Of a stretch of DNA of 64,000 bases, positions 28,814 to 36,897 are shown piece by piece (the first letter of the stretch is position 1; each line of letters opens with the position of its first letter). The stretch covers positions 1-64,000 of the forward strand of contig NZ_JASHIC010000025.1 of the NCBI RefSeq assembly GCF_030056705.1, read 5' to 3'. A program made the position numbers and the translations under genes. The stretch is from Flectobacillus longus (GTDB lineage Bacteria > Bacteroidota > Bacteroidia > Cytophagales > Spirosomataceae). The notes beneath the pieces were generated by a model. That model ran no database searches. It was not told the DNA's origin and worked only from the letters and a program-made list of their open reading frames with translations.

Positions 28814-29451
28814 TGAAAAATATCATTTTAGTAGAAGGAAAAGACGACAAAGCTTTCATCGAATATTTAATACAAGGTGTTGATGTTAAAGAGTTTTCAA
28901 TTAATATTTTAGAAGGTTTAAGTAAAGATGCTTTGACAAAACGTTTAGCTAGTTTAAAGACTGGTTTCCTCAAAAATCCTTTTGAAAAACTGGGTATTAT
29001 CATCGACCAAGATTCATTTACAAGGGAAGAAAGATTAGCGTTTATAAATGAATGTTTACAAGAAAGTTTTGATATACAATTATCAGATAGTCAAACATTT
29101 GTAGATTTAACAATTGATAAAATTCCTCTACAAATTGCTTGCTATTTCATGAATATCGGTGGAAAAGGAGAGTTAGAAACAATTTTACGATTAATAAAAA
29201 ACCATTCATCAAGCAATGCTGATTGCTTAGAACAATGGCAAAATTGTTTATCAGAAAAGGTAAGCCAAAAGGAATTTGATAAACTTTGGGTTCATTATTA
29301 CCTCAAATATGATACCGCCACTCATCAAGAAAGACAACATGCAGGGAGATACTGTACTTTGGAATATAGTCTTCAACATAAAACCCATATCTGGGATTTA
29401 GATTCTCCTGTTTTAAATGAATTAAAAGTTTTTTTGGCTTTGTTTGATTGA
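28813..29451 (+). CDS. DUF3226/TOPRIM-like nuclease partner
   Basis: 212 residues. It opens KNIILVEGKDDKAFIEYL, with the TOPRIM glutamate at E8, and has the DxD pair D65/D67 in GIIIDQDSF, the spacing expected for a TOPRIM metal site. The rest fits DUF3226 in layout (FMNIGGKGELETIL in the middle, YCTLEYSLQHKTHIWDLDSP near the end). It overlaps the ATPase gene by one base. In split OLD systems the ATPase controls the TOPRIM nuclease; that role is inferred here. Family A copy 5 follows the stop. Confidence 0.78.
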   Translation: MKNIILVEGKDDKAFIEYLIQGVDVKEFSINILEGLSKDALTKRLASLKTGFLKNPFEKLGIIIDQDSFTREERLAFINECLQESFDIQLSDSQTFVDLTIDKIPLQIACYFMNIGGKGELETILRLIKNHSSSNADCLEQWQNCLSEKVSQKEFDKLWVHYYLKYDTATHQERQHAGRYCTLEYSLQHKTHIWDLDSPVLNELKVFLALFD

Positions 29452-29479
29452 CGTAACTCAAACAGTCTCCACAATAGCA

Positions 29480-29687
29480 AGCTAAACATGAGTCATCCCC
29501 AATATTGAGACTAGGAGGATTTTATGAAATTCATTAAAAAGCGGTCGAAAAACAATTTTCGACCGCTTTTTTGCTATCAGCATCCTATGGCTAACTTGGC
29601 TCAAGACGTAAAGTATTACGTCTCTACTGCTAGCATACAAATTTTACCATAATCACTCATTGGCTCAATCACCAATTCACCCAATAG
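29480..29687. repeat. Family A element, copy 5
   Basis: Contains the arm AAACATGAGTCATCCC (29484-29499, as in copy 1), central hairpin at 29536-29572 (GCGGTCGAAA pairing with TTTCGACCGC, then T6), inverted module at 29604-29627 and the outer 'aatcactcattggctcaat' tract at 29651-29669. The left module is missing. It lies directly after the TOPRIM gene and can end its transcript. With nothing else recognised, it explains the gap 29452-29829. Confidence 0.8.
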
Positions 29688-29829
29688 ATAATGACTCCTA
29701 CCATTATCTATATGCCTTCCATTTTTATTCAATGATTTATGTTACAAAATTTTAACTAATTTTAGCATCGTTGTCTCCCCGACAATGACAAATAGTTGTG
29801 TGAACCATTTAACCAAAAACAATACTACC

Positions 29830-30780
29830 ATGCAAAAACTCATTACAAAATTACATTTGATAATTCTGTGTATTTTATGCTCAACATTGGTCGTTACGGC
29901 TCAAAGTGTAGAAGGACGTTGGGATATTACCATTACGAAAGGAAATAAAAAATTCCCGTCTTGGTTAGAAATTAACCACTCTGGGGTAAAATACTTCAAT
30001 GGGCGTTTTGTGGGTAGTGGCGGTAGTGCCAGACCTATCTCTAGAGTCTATTTTAAGGATAATAAAATGTCTTTTTCCATTCCGCCACAGTGGGACAGAG
30101 AAGATAAAGATCTTGTGGTAGAGGCAGAACTGAAAGATGGAAAATTAGAAGGGACGATGAATCAGCCTAATGGCGAAGTGGTGAATTGGGTGGGTGTAAA
30201 AGCTCCAAAATTGATAAAATCTAATGAGTCAATTTTCGGGAAACCAATGCCTATTTTCAATGGTAAAAACTTAGACGGATGGGAAATTATTGGAAGAGAA
30301 GACCGTCCTGCTGCAGGCGAAAATCAATGGATTGTAGAGAACGGTGTTTTGAAAAGTCCAAAATCAGGTGCCAATATCAGAACGACAAAAACCTTTGGCG
30401 ATTTCAAATTACATGTTGAATTCCGTGTGCCTGAGGGTAGTAATAGCGGTGTATATCTACGTGGACGTTATGAAGTACAGATTACAGACGGCTTCGGCGT
30501 TGAACCATCTGCTATTGAACTGGGGGGAATTTATGGTTTTGTGAAGCCTTTGGAAATGCCTGCTAAAAAAGCGGGAGAATGGCAAAGTTATGATATTACC
30601 TTAGTTGGGAGAGTTGTGACAGTAATGCTAAATGGCAAAACAACCATCTATAAAGCTGAGATACCAGGCATTACAGGTGGCGCTATTGATAGCAATGAGG
30701 CAGAAGCAGGACCAATTATGTTCCAAGGTGACCACGGTCCAATTGAGTTTAGAAACATCACCATTGCAGCAGCAAAGTAA
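29830..30780 (+). CDS. Exported DUF1080 (3-keto-disaccharide hydrolase) domain protein
   Basis: 316 residues from ATG 29830 (MQKLITKLHLIILCILCSTLVVTA), which opens a clean signal peptide; an ATG at 29785 would bury it. An N-terminal beta-sandwich-like part (SVEGRWDITITKGNKKFPSW) precedes the DUF1080 domain at about 130-316: PIFNGKNLDGWEIIG, WIVENGVLKSP, DFKLHVEFRVPEGSNSGVYLRGRYEVQI and GPIMFQGDHGPIEFRNI, the standard motifs. Members of this family hydrolyse 3-keto-glycosides in the periplasm; the true substrate here is unknown. Single gene with its own terminator. Confidence 0.87.
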   Translation: MQKLITKLHLIILCILCSTLVVTAQSVEGRWDITITKGNKKFPSWLEINHSGVKYFNGRFVGSGGSARPISRVYFKDNKMSFSIPPQWDREDKDLVVEAELKDGKLEGTMNQPNGEVVNWVGVKAPKLIKSNESIFGKPMPIFNGKNLDGWEIIGREDRPAAGENQWIVENGVLKSPKSGANIRTTKTFGDFKLHVEFRVPEGSNSGVYLRGRYEVQITDGFGVEPSAIELGGIYGFVKPLEMPAKKAGEWQSYDITLVGRVVTVMLNGKTTIYKAEIPGITGGAIDSNEAEAGPIMFQGDHGPIEFRNITIAAAK

Positions 30781-30814
30781 CTACTTGAATAGTATTCTTG
30801 ATAGCATTTTTGGT

Positions 30815-30849
30815 AAATCCTTTATTTGTTACACACAGATAAAGGATTT
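30815..30849 (+). terminator. Terminator of the DUF1080 gene
   Basis: Perfect 11-bp stem AAATCCTTTAT (30815-30825) with 30839-30849, followed by ATTATTT. 35 bases past the stop. Confidence 0.65.
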
Positions 30850-30919
30850 ATTATTTAAAACAGTTTTTATTTAAAAAAACAAAACCTCTCGTTGATACAC
30901 TAAATACATTCCTACTTCG

Positions 30920-30927
30920 TAAATTTG
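30920..30927 (+). promoter_or_regulatory. Predicted -7 element of anmK
   Basis: TAAATTTG, an exact TAnnTTTG match, 26 bases before the anmK ATG. No -33 TTTG at the right distance, so only the -7 half is supported. Confidence 0.35.
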
Positions 30928-30952
30928 AAAATCATCAACAAAAATCGACCTC

Positions 30953-32152
30953 ATGAACAAAAACCTTCAATCTCTTTATCAAATTGCCCAAAAACCTTCT
31001 CGTAAAATTATTGGTTTGATGTCGGGAACGTCAATGGATGGACTCGATGTGGCTCTTTGCGAGATTTCGGGTGCAGGCGAAAGCACGGAAGTCAAATTGT
31101 TAGATTTTGACACCATTCCTTACACCGAAGATATTAAAGAAGAAATTCGACAGGTTTTTGCCAAAGAAACCATCAATTTTCCTCATTTGGCTATGCTTAA
31201 CGAATGGATTGGGGTATTGCATGCCAATATGATTTTGGAATGCCTTCAAAAATGGAACATTTCGCCCGAAAACGTTGACCTTATTGCCTCACATGGACAA
31301 ACGGTGATGCACGCGCCAAAAATTTTGCATGGTATCGAAAAATTCCCCAATGCAACGCTTCAAATTGGAGATGGCGACCATATAGCAGTCAATACAGGCA
31401 TTATCACGATTGCTGACTTTAGACAAAAGCACGTAGCCGCAGGTGGCGAAGGCGCACCATTAGCAGTATATGGAGACTATTTTATTTTTGGTAAAAAAGG
31501 CGAAAATCGTATTATGCTCAATATGGGTGGCATTGCCAACTTTACTTATTTACCTGCCAATATGAATCCTGAAGAGGTTTTTGTGACCGATACAGGCACA
31601 GGTAATACCTTGCTCGATGCTTTTACCAGAACCTTCTATCCTGATATGGCTTACGACAAAGATGCTCTTTTGGCAAAACAAGGTATTGTCAATCAGGCTT
31701 TATTAGATGCCTTGAAGCAAGATGAGTTTTTCAAAAAGCCTTTTCCCAAAACTACAGGACCCGAATTATTTAGTAAAGCTTATGTATATCGTGCTCAAGA
31801 AATCAGTGATACGCTACATATTCCGAGTCATGATTTATTGGCAACACTCACACGATTTAGTGCTGAAACGATTTCCGAAGCAGTGCATTCGCTCAATTTA
31901 TCCAATCTTTCTGATTTTACGGTGTACACTTCGGGTGGAGGGATGCACAACCCTTTGCTAATGGAATGGCTTCAAGAACTCATTCCCGCCAAATTTGCAA
32001 GAACCAATGAATTAGGTATCAATGGCGATGCCAAAGAAGCCGTATTATTTGCGATTTTAGCCAATGAAACGGTAGCTGGGGGCGAGTCAGATTTTGGTAC
32101 TCGTAGAGGAATTCCTTCGGTGACGATGGGGAAAATATCTTTTCCTTCTTAA
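30953..32152 (+). CDS. anmK: Anhydro-N-acetylmuramic acid kinase
   Basis: 399 residues. AnmK converts 1,6-anhydro-MurNAc to MurNAc-6-phosphate in cell-wall recycling, in the cytoplasm. Family signatures: GLMSGTSMDGLDVAL at 21-35, ASHGQTVMHAP, ATLQIGDGDHIA, GGEGAPLAVYGDY, NMGGIANFTY, DTGTGNTLLDA and SGGGMHNPLL. Length is normal for the longer AnmK forms. No murQ or nag gene is adjacent. Confidence 0.95.
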   Translation: MNKNLQSLYQIAQKPSRKIIGLMSGTSMDGLDVALCEISGAGESTEVKLLDFDTIPYTEDIKEEIRQVFAKETINFPHLAMLNEWIGVLHANMILECLQKWNISPENVDLIASHGQTVMHAPKILHGIEKFPNATLQIGDGDHIAVNTGIITIADFRQKHVAAGGEGAPLAVYGDYFIFGKKGENRIMLNMGGIANFTYLPANMNPEEVFVTDTGTGNTLLDAFTRTFYPDMAYDKDALLAKQGIVNQALLDALKQDEFFKKPFPKTTGPELFSKAYVYRAQEISDTLHIPSHDLLATLTRFSAETISEAVHSLNLSNLSDFTVYTSGGGMHNPLLMEWLQELIPAKFARTNELGINGDAKEAVLFAILANETVAGGESDFGTRRGIPSVTMGKISFPS

Positions 32153-32247
32153 ATCCTTGGAGAATAATCTTTTGTCGATGCAACCTTTGGTTTGAGACCT
32201 GCATCTAATAGACATAAAATATACTGTCATCAAATAAAGGCTTTACT

Positions 32248-32943
32248 ATGAAAAAGATTCTTATCCTCGTTTCTATCGTATTGATTTCGTGCATTACTGT
32301 AGTTCAGGCACAGGTGGTATCACAAAAACGTAATGTTGGTTCATTTAAAGGTATTGAAGTTTCGGGAGGAATCGATTTGTACCTCACGCAAGGCGCTAGC
32401 GAATCTGTTAGTATTAGTGCCGCTGAAGATCGTCAAGATGATATTAAAGTAGATAACAATGGCGGCGTAATCCGCATATATATCGAAAACTCAAAATGGG
32501 GCTGGTTCAAATGGAACAATAAACCCGTAAAAGCCTACGTGACGGTGAAAGACCTCAATTCTATTTCGGCAACAGGCGGCTCGGATGTATATTCTGAAAA
32601 GAAACTCGAATTGATTAAACTTACCATTCGTGCAACGGGTGGTTCGGATATTAAATTAGAAATCGATGCTGATGAAATTGACTGTAGTACAACAGGAGGC
32701 TCGGATGTAACGCTAATTGGTAATACAACCGTTTTGAAAGCAAGCTCAACTGGTGGAAGTGACTTAAAGGCCAATAAACTACGTTCAAGTTTTTGTAGTG
32801 TATCCGCAACAGGTGGTTCAGACGCTTATGTTTGGGCTGAAAAAGAAATCAGCATTTCTGCCACAGGTGGCTCAGATGTATATATTTCGGGTAATGCCAG
32901 AGTTGTGAAAAAGAGTGTAACAGGCGGCTCGGATGTTCACTAA
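32248..32943 (+). CDS. DUF2807 (head-GIN) protein with TGGSD repeats
   Basis: 231 residues with signal peptide MKKILILVSIVLISCITVVQA. After the GIN start (VGSFKGIEVSGGIDLYLTQG) the second half carries TGGSD seven times at intervals of 13 to 26 residues (SATGGSDVY, RATGGSDIK, STTGGSDVT, SSTGGSDLK, SATGGSDAY, SATGGSDVY, SVTGGSDVH). This predicts a right-handed beta-helix with a ladder of Gly-Ser-Asp turns. Function at the envelope is unknown. Paralogue of the protein at 1220-1933, but with far more regular repeats. Confidence 0.85.
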   Translation: MKKILILVSIVLISCITVVQAQVVSQKRNVGSFKGIEVSGGIDLYLTQGASESVSISAAEDRQDDIKVDNNGGVIRIYIENSKWGWFKWNNKPVKAYVTVKDLNSISATGGSDVYSEKKLELIKLTIRATGGSDIKLEIDADEIDCSTTGGSDVTLIGNTTVLKASSTGGSDLKANKLRSSFCSVSATGGSDAYVWAEKEISISATGGSDVYISGNARVVKKSVTGGSDVH

Positions 32944-32946
32944 GAT

Positions 32947-33076
32947 ATTGAGTGAATGAGTGATTTTATTAAATATCTCTGTCGTAGAGCCACAATGCTT
33001 GCGTCTAAAGAGGTATCATTTTGAAATATAGTATCAAAAAAGGCAGTCGAAAAAATAATTTCGACCGCCTTTTTGT
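32947..33076. repeat. Family A element, copy 6
   Basis: Outer arm 'attgagtgaatgagtgatt' at 32947-32965, module at 32983-33006, central hairpin at 33035-33075 (GGCAGTCGAAA against TTTCGACCGCC, one mismatch). Right half missing; family B words 'cctaatgcctacagctcatag' follow at 33100-33120. It lies between two convergent genes. Confidence 0.75.
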
Positions 33077-33132
33077 TTTTTATCAACAGAAACATCTTGC
33101 CTAATGCCTACAGCTCATAGTCCAAAGCTTCT

Positions 33133-34206
33133 TTAATATTTCAAGTGTTGTATTTTCAATAAATCTAGGATAATTACTTTTCCTGACGTTATTTCTATTA
33201 ATCCTTCTTGTTTAAAATCAGAAAGCGTTCTAATTAGCGACTCTGTAGCCGTACCTGCTATCGACGCCAAATCTTCTCTTGAGAGCTGAACAATAATGTC
33301 AACGGTTTGATCAGGATGAATATGTTTGGCATAAAACACCAAAGACTCTGCCACACGTTTTCTCAAAGAATTATAAGCCAATCCCAAAAGATACTTTTCT
33401 TGTTGGATAATTTCTTGCGCCATCCATTGAATCAATCCATTTGCCATAGCACGATTTTGGTGAATCGCCTGTAAAAACAAATCCTTTGGAACATACAGCA
33501 ATTCTGTTTCTTCTAATGCAACAGCAGTTTCGACATAAGCGCTACCGCTCAAGAGTGCTTGTATTCCGACAAAATCACCTACTTTATACAAACCTGTCAC
33601 CAATTCTTTGCCTTCATTATTTTGCAAAATCACCTTTACTTTTCCTGACTGTACATAATACAAACGGGTGGCGTCATCGCCTTCGGCATATATCACCGAT
33701 TTCTTTTTGTAATGATGCGGACGCTTATCTTCTAAGAGTTGCTGTAATCCTTCGGTCAGGTACGCATAGTTAAAATTAGCACTCACATGCGCTTCTTCTA
33801 CCACAATAGTTTGAGGAGTGACACTATGCTGTTGATGCTCGACTTTACTCAAGCGAGTTTCAATTGCTGAAATCAGTTCTACTTCATCAAAAGGCTTGGT
33901 CAGGTAATCATCTGCGCCAAGTTCCATCCCTTTTCTAAAATCCCCTCTTTCTGATTTGGCGGTTAATAAAATTACAGGTATTGTATTTAAAACAGGGTTT
34001 TTGTGTAAAACCTTCAGTACACCATAGCCGTCCAATACAGGCATCATCAAATCACAAATCACTAAATCGGGTTGACATTGCAGGGCTTTTTCAACTCCAA
34101 TTTTTCCATTTTCGGCGGTGTACACCTCATAGTTGGACAACTCGAGTATTTCGGCGGTATTTCTCCGCAACTGGTCATCGTCTTCTATGAGCAATATTTT
34201 TTGCAT
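33133..34206 (-). CDS. Response regulator fused to a Crp/FNR-type DNA-binding protein
   Basis: 357 residues. Receiver domain at 1-120 with EDDD at 8-11, phospho-acceptor D52 (CDLMMPVLDG), and TKPF. A linker leads to a cyclic-nucleotide-binding-type domain (about 155-270: KSVIYAEGDDATRLYYVQSGKVKV, GDFVGIQALL) and a Crp helix-turn-helix at about 315-345 (SREDLASIAGTATESLIRTL). So phosphorylation and possibly a small ligand both feed one regulator. No FNR-type cysteine cluster is seen. It lies 84 bases after the ATPase-less PAS kinase, its likely partner. Confidence 0.9.
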   Translation of the reverse strand: MQKILLIEDDDQLRRNTAEILELSNYEVYTAENGKIGVEKALQCQPDLVICDLMMPVLDGYGVLKVLHKNPVLNTIPVILLTAKSERGDFRKGMELGADDYLTKPFDEVELISAIETRLSKVEHQQHSVTPQTIVVEEAHVSANFNYAYLTEGLQQLLEDKRPHHYKKKSVIYAEGDDATRLYYVQSGKVKVILQNNEGKELVTGLYKVGDFVGIQALLSGSAYVETAVALEETELLYVPKDLFLQAIHQNRAMANGLIQWMAQEIIQQEKYLLGLAYNSLRKRVAESLVFYAKHIHPDQTVDIIVQLSREDLASIAGTATESLIRTLSDFKQEGLIEITSGKVIILDLLKIQHLKY

Positions 34207-34290
34207 ATTCTTGGTGATTGTTTTGTATTTATTGGGGTAAAAGCATTAACACTTTACCGAAAAGACATCATCAGCTCATGATCAATTATC

Positions 34291-35097
34291 CTAGCTATCG
34301 TTCATTTGTTGCATCACTTTGGAAAGATAAAAATTTAAAGGCCGTTCGATGGCGTTATCATCCAATCTTCCCATACTCAATGATTCTTCTAACAGCGCTG
34401 TGAGCGTTTTTACATTTTCCAAAATCGTTTGGATATGCTCTTCTTGTTTTTGAACATTCCCGATTTTGTTGTATTTACTTAGAAGATTCGCCGAAGATGA
34501 TATAATCCCCAATGGTGTTCTAAACTCATGCGAAGCATAAGTGATAAACTGCGATTTCAGTCCATTAAGTCGATGCTCGCGGTGCAATGCTTCCGATAAT
34601 TCATGTTGCGAATGCTCTAATTTTGTAAGCGTCTCGAGCAACGCTGAAGTGCGATACGAAATCATTTGGTCGATTTGATTTTTAAAGTATTCACGACCTT
34701 TGATACCGTTTTCTTTTTCAAATTGTAAAAGTTTCTCCAAATTAATAATACGGGTAATTAAATACGTTTGAGATTCACATTGAAATGCATCAATATTGAT
34801 AATAGCCCAAAAAGTAGTACCATCATGCACTTTACATTGTACTTCTTCCGACCATTTACCACTTTCGTCTAGGCTTTTCCTAAGTTTGGCATTTTGCTCG
34901 CTTGTAATGGGCATTTCTCGCACTTCAACTCCGTATTTCTCAGCAAACTCTTTCTCATCTCGAACCTTAAATAACTCTAAACCAGAGTCATTTACTAGAA
35001 CTACCTCATTGGTTTCATAGTTATAGATACTCACAAAAACATTTAAGTGTGTGAGCAAAGCATCGAGTATAGCATCTTTTAGTGTGGGGTTAAGCAT
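34291..35097 (-). CDS. PAS-HisKA protein lacking the ATPase domain
   Basis: 268 residues from the ATG giving MLNPTLKDAILDALL; the longer frame to 35226 has no family support. A PAS domain (about 1-125: NVFVSIYNYETNEVVLVNDSGLELF) is followed by a coiled stretch and a HisKA dimerisation/phospho-acceptor helix pair with H190 in TYASHEFRTPLG. The protein stops at VMQQMNDS, just where the HATPase domain should begin; none of the N, G1 or G2 boxes exists before the next gene. It can be phosphorylated only by another kinase, or it is a truncated remnant. The REC-Crp gene follows in the same direction. Confidence 0.82.
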   Translation of the reverse strand: MLNPTLKDAILDALLTHLNVFVSIYNYETNEVVLVNDSGLELFKVRDEKEFAEKYGVEVREMPITSEQNAKLRKSLDESGKWSEEVQCKVHDGTTFWAIINIDAFQCESQTYLITRIINLEKLLQFEKENGIKGREYFKNQIDQMISYRTSALLETLTKLEHSQHELSEALHREHRLNGLKSQFITYASHEFRTPLGIISSSANLLSKYNKIGNVQKQEEHIQTILENVKTLTALLEESLSMGRLDDNAIERPLNFYLSKVMQQMNDS

Positions 35098-35404
35098 GAA
35101 TTTAGAACTGGATATTAATTTATATGTGAATCGTTTTGGTTTACTTTTATGAGCACTAATATCTATGCTCGGATGTTTATCAAACACACAAATTCTCCCA
35201 TAATAACACCCGATACCACAACACAATTTGACTAATATACAAAGAGATTTCTACAAAATTCAGATTCTCAATCTTGATAAATACTGACGACTATCATAAC
35301 TATACCTTGAATCTGGTCAAGGTTTAAGAAGTGCCGAAATACGAACTTTGTGTCATCAAGTGGTAGATTTACTTCATACTTGTAGGTTTAGAGGTTAAAA
35401 AAGA

Positions 35405-35436
35405 AAGCAGTCTTGATGTTCAGGACTGCTTTTTTG
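35405..35436 (+). terminator. Terminator-like hairpin inside a divergent intergenic gap
   Basis: Stem GCAGTC(T/C)TGA-type at 35406-35414 with 35422-35430, followed by seven T residues. No gene on the plus strand ends nearby: upstream is the start of the minus-strand PAS gene at 35097 and downstream the kinase at 35482. So it may end a small RNA or attenuate the kinase transcript. The remainder of the 384-base gap shows nothing else. Confidence 0.55.
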
Positions 35437-35481
35437 TGTTAAATTTGGTCAAAAATAATCCAATTCAATCCCGCTTGTATT

Positions 35482-36645
35482 TTGAAAGAGTTAATTGGGT
35501 TTTTCGGAGAAAAATTCTCCGCTGAACATTCCTCTGACTACATTTCTTTTATTGAAGAATTTTATAACAATGCGCCCAATGCCTATCATTCATTGGACGC
35601 CAATGGCTACTTCTTAAAAGTCAATGATACCGAACTCAAAATGCTCGGATACACCCGCGAAGAACTTATCGGGAAAAAACGTTTTTTTGATTTACAAATC
35701 ACCCTTCTAACCGAAAATGCCGAGGAATTTTATCGCCAATTCAAGCAAACAGGTACCACCCGAAACCTTGAACTAGAGTTAGTTTCCAAAACAGGAAACC
35801 ACGTTCAAGTGCTCCTCAACGCCAATGCGATTTATGACAAAGACGGCAACTTTATCGCTAGTAATTCGGTGATAGTAGATATTACTCACAAAAAAGCTTT
35901 AGAGAAAGAGTTGATGGAAAAAAACCAAGAACTTAATCATCTCAACGAACAGCTTTTTCATACTAATCAAGAAAAAAATCGCTTCATCGGAATTGCCTCT
36001 CACGACTTACAAAATCCCATTACTAATATTAAACTCATTGCGGGAAAGTTTAGAAAAACCGCTCAAAATCTGACTGATAGCCAAAAACGTTGGATTGATG
36101 AATTGGTGAGTACTTCAGAAAGAATGGCGTCGCTTATCAAGAATATGTTAAGTGTCAATCGCCTCGAAAGAGAGTCTATTACGCCCGAAGTCGATTATCA
36201 TAATATTGTTCAGCTATTGACTACCTCTCTCAATCGCTTTGAAGAAATTGCCAATCGTAAAGGAATAAGCTTGCATTTTGAGAGTCAAGCACCGTTGTTT
36301 ATGGCAAAAACAGACCAAGAATATCTTACCGAAATCATTGATAACTTGGTTTCAAATGCCATTAAGTTTTCGTATGCCGATTCTTCTGTATCTGTAAAAT
36401 TGGAGTGTACGAGTAGTTATTTCGAAATCTCAGTACAAGACCAAGGGCAAGGCATATTACCAGAAGAAATGAATTTATTGTTTGGTCGTTTTCAAAAATT
36501 AAGTGCCAAACCCACTTCCAACGAATCGTCGACAGGATTAGGGCTTTCTATTGTAAAAGAATTAACCGAACAACTGGGCGGAACAGTAAGCTGCCATAGC
36601 CAAATTGGAAAAGGAACTTGTTTTACTGTAAGGTTTAATAGTTAA
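35482..36645 (+). CDS. PAS-domain histidine kinase
   Basis: 387 residues, cytosolic. No ATG lies near the start; TTG at 35482 (MKELIGFFGEKF) is the best start. A PAS domain at about 25-140 (NNAPNAYHSLDANGYFLKVN, MLGYTREELIG, YDKDGNFIASNSVIVDIT) and a coiled coil lead to HisKA with H174 in IGIASHDLQNPIT. The ATPase is complete: DNLVSNAIKFS, VQDQGQGI, GLGLSIVKEL. Divergent from the ATPase-less PAS protein, whose phosphoryl donor it could be; that is inference. Confidence 0.9.
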   Translation: MKELIGFFGEKFSAEHSSDYISFIEEFYNNAPNAYHSLDANGYFLKVNDTELKMLGYTREELIGKKRFFDLQITLLTENAEEFYRQFKQTGTTRNLELELVSKTGNHVQVLLNANAIYDKDGNFIASNSVIVDITHKKALEKELMEKNQELNHLNEQLFHTNQEKNRFIGIASHDLQNPITNIKLIAGKFRKTAQNLTDSQKRWIDELVSTSERMASLIKNMLSVNRLERESITPEVDYHNIVQLLTTSLNRFEEIANRKGISLHFESQAPLFMAKTDQEYLTEIIDNLVSNAIKFSYADSSVSVKLECTSSYFEISVQDQGQGILPEEMNLLFGRFQKLSAKPTSNESSTGLGLSIVKELTEQLGGTVSCHSQIGKGTCFTVRFNS

Positions 36646-36661
36646 ATAAAATGAATTAATG

Positions 36662-36766
36662 CGCTTTAGGCTGTAAGCCGTAGGCATTAGGCAAAAAAGC
36701 TCCAATTATTTCATGAGATTTTTTTTCAACTTTTAGCCTACGGCTCATAGTTGAAAGCCGAATGGC
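36662..36766. repeat. Family B repeat, copy 1
   Basis: Words 'ttaggctgtaagccgtaggcattaggcaaaaaagct' to 'ttttagcctacggctcatagttgaaagccgaatggc': the left part (GGCTGTAAGCCGTAGGC) pairs imperfectly with the right (GCCTACGGCTCATAG). It follows the kinase stop. The pattern recurs at 39648, 52182 and 60391. Confidence 0.65.
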
Positions 36767-36767
36767 A

Positions 36768-36875
36768 ATTGAGTGTATGAGTGATTATTTAAAAATTTGT
36801 ACACTAGCTAAAAGACGCGAAGCATTGCATATCTACCAATAATCACTCACTCGCTCAATCACAAATCACTCAATT
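36768..36875. repeat. Family A element, copy 7 (short form)
   Basis: 'attgagtgtatgagtgattattt' at 36768-36790, inverted module at 36813-36836 and inverted outer words at 36841-36875. No central hairpin. Adjacent to family B copy 1; together they fill the gap between the convergent kinase and sdaA genes. Confidence 0.7.
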
Positions 36876-36897
36876 TTAAATGACTCCTGCAAGCCTA

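Noticed and set aside
27848-29451. Assigning the pair to PARIS
   Set aside because: The partner looks like DUF3226, not clearly DUF4435, and profile searches cannot be run here. Kept as an OLD-like candidate.
35098-35226. 43-residue extension of the PAS-HisKA protein
   Set aside because: Cys- and Lys-rich with no family support; the PAS domain begins shortly after the internal ATG at 35097.
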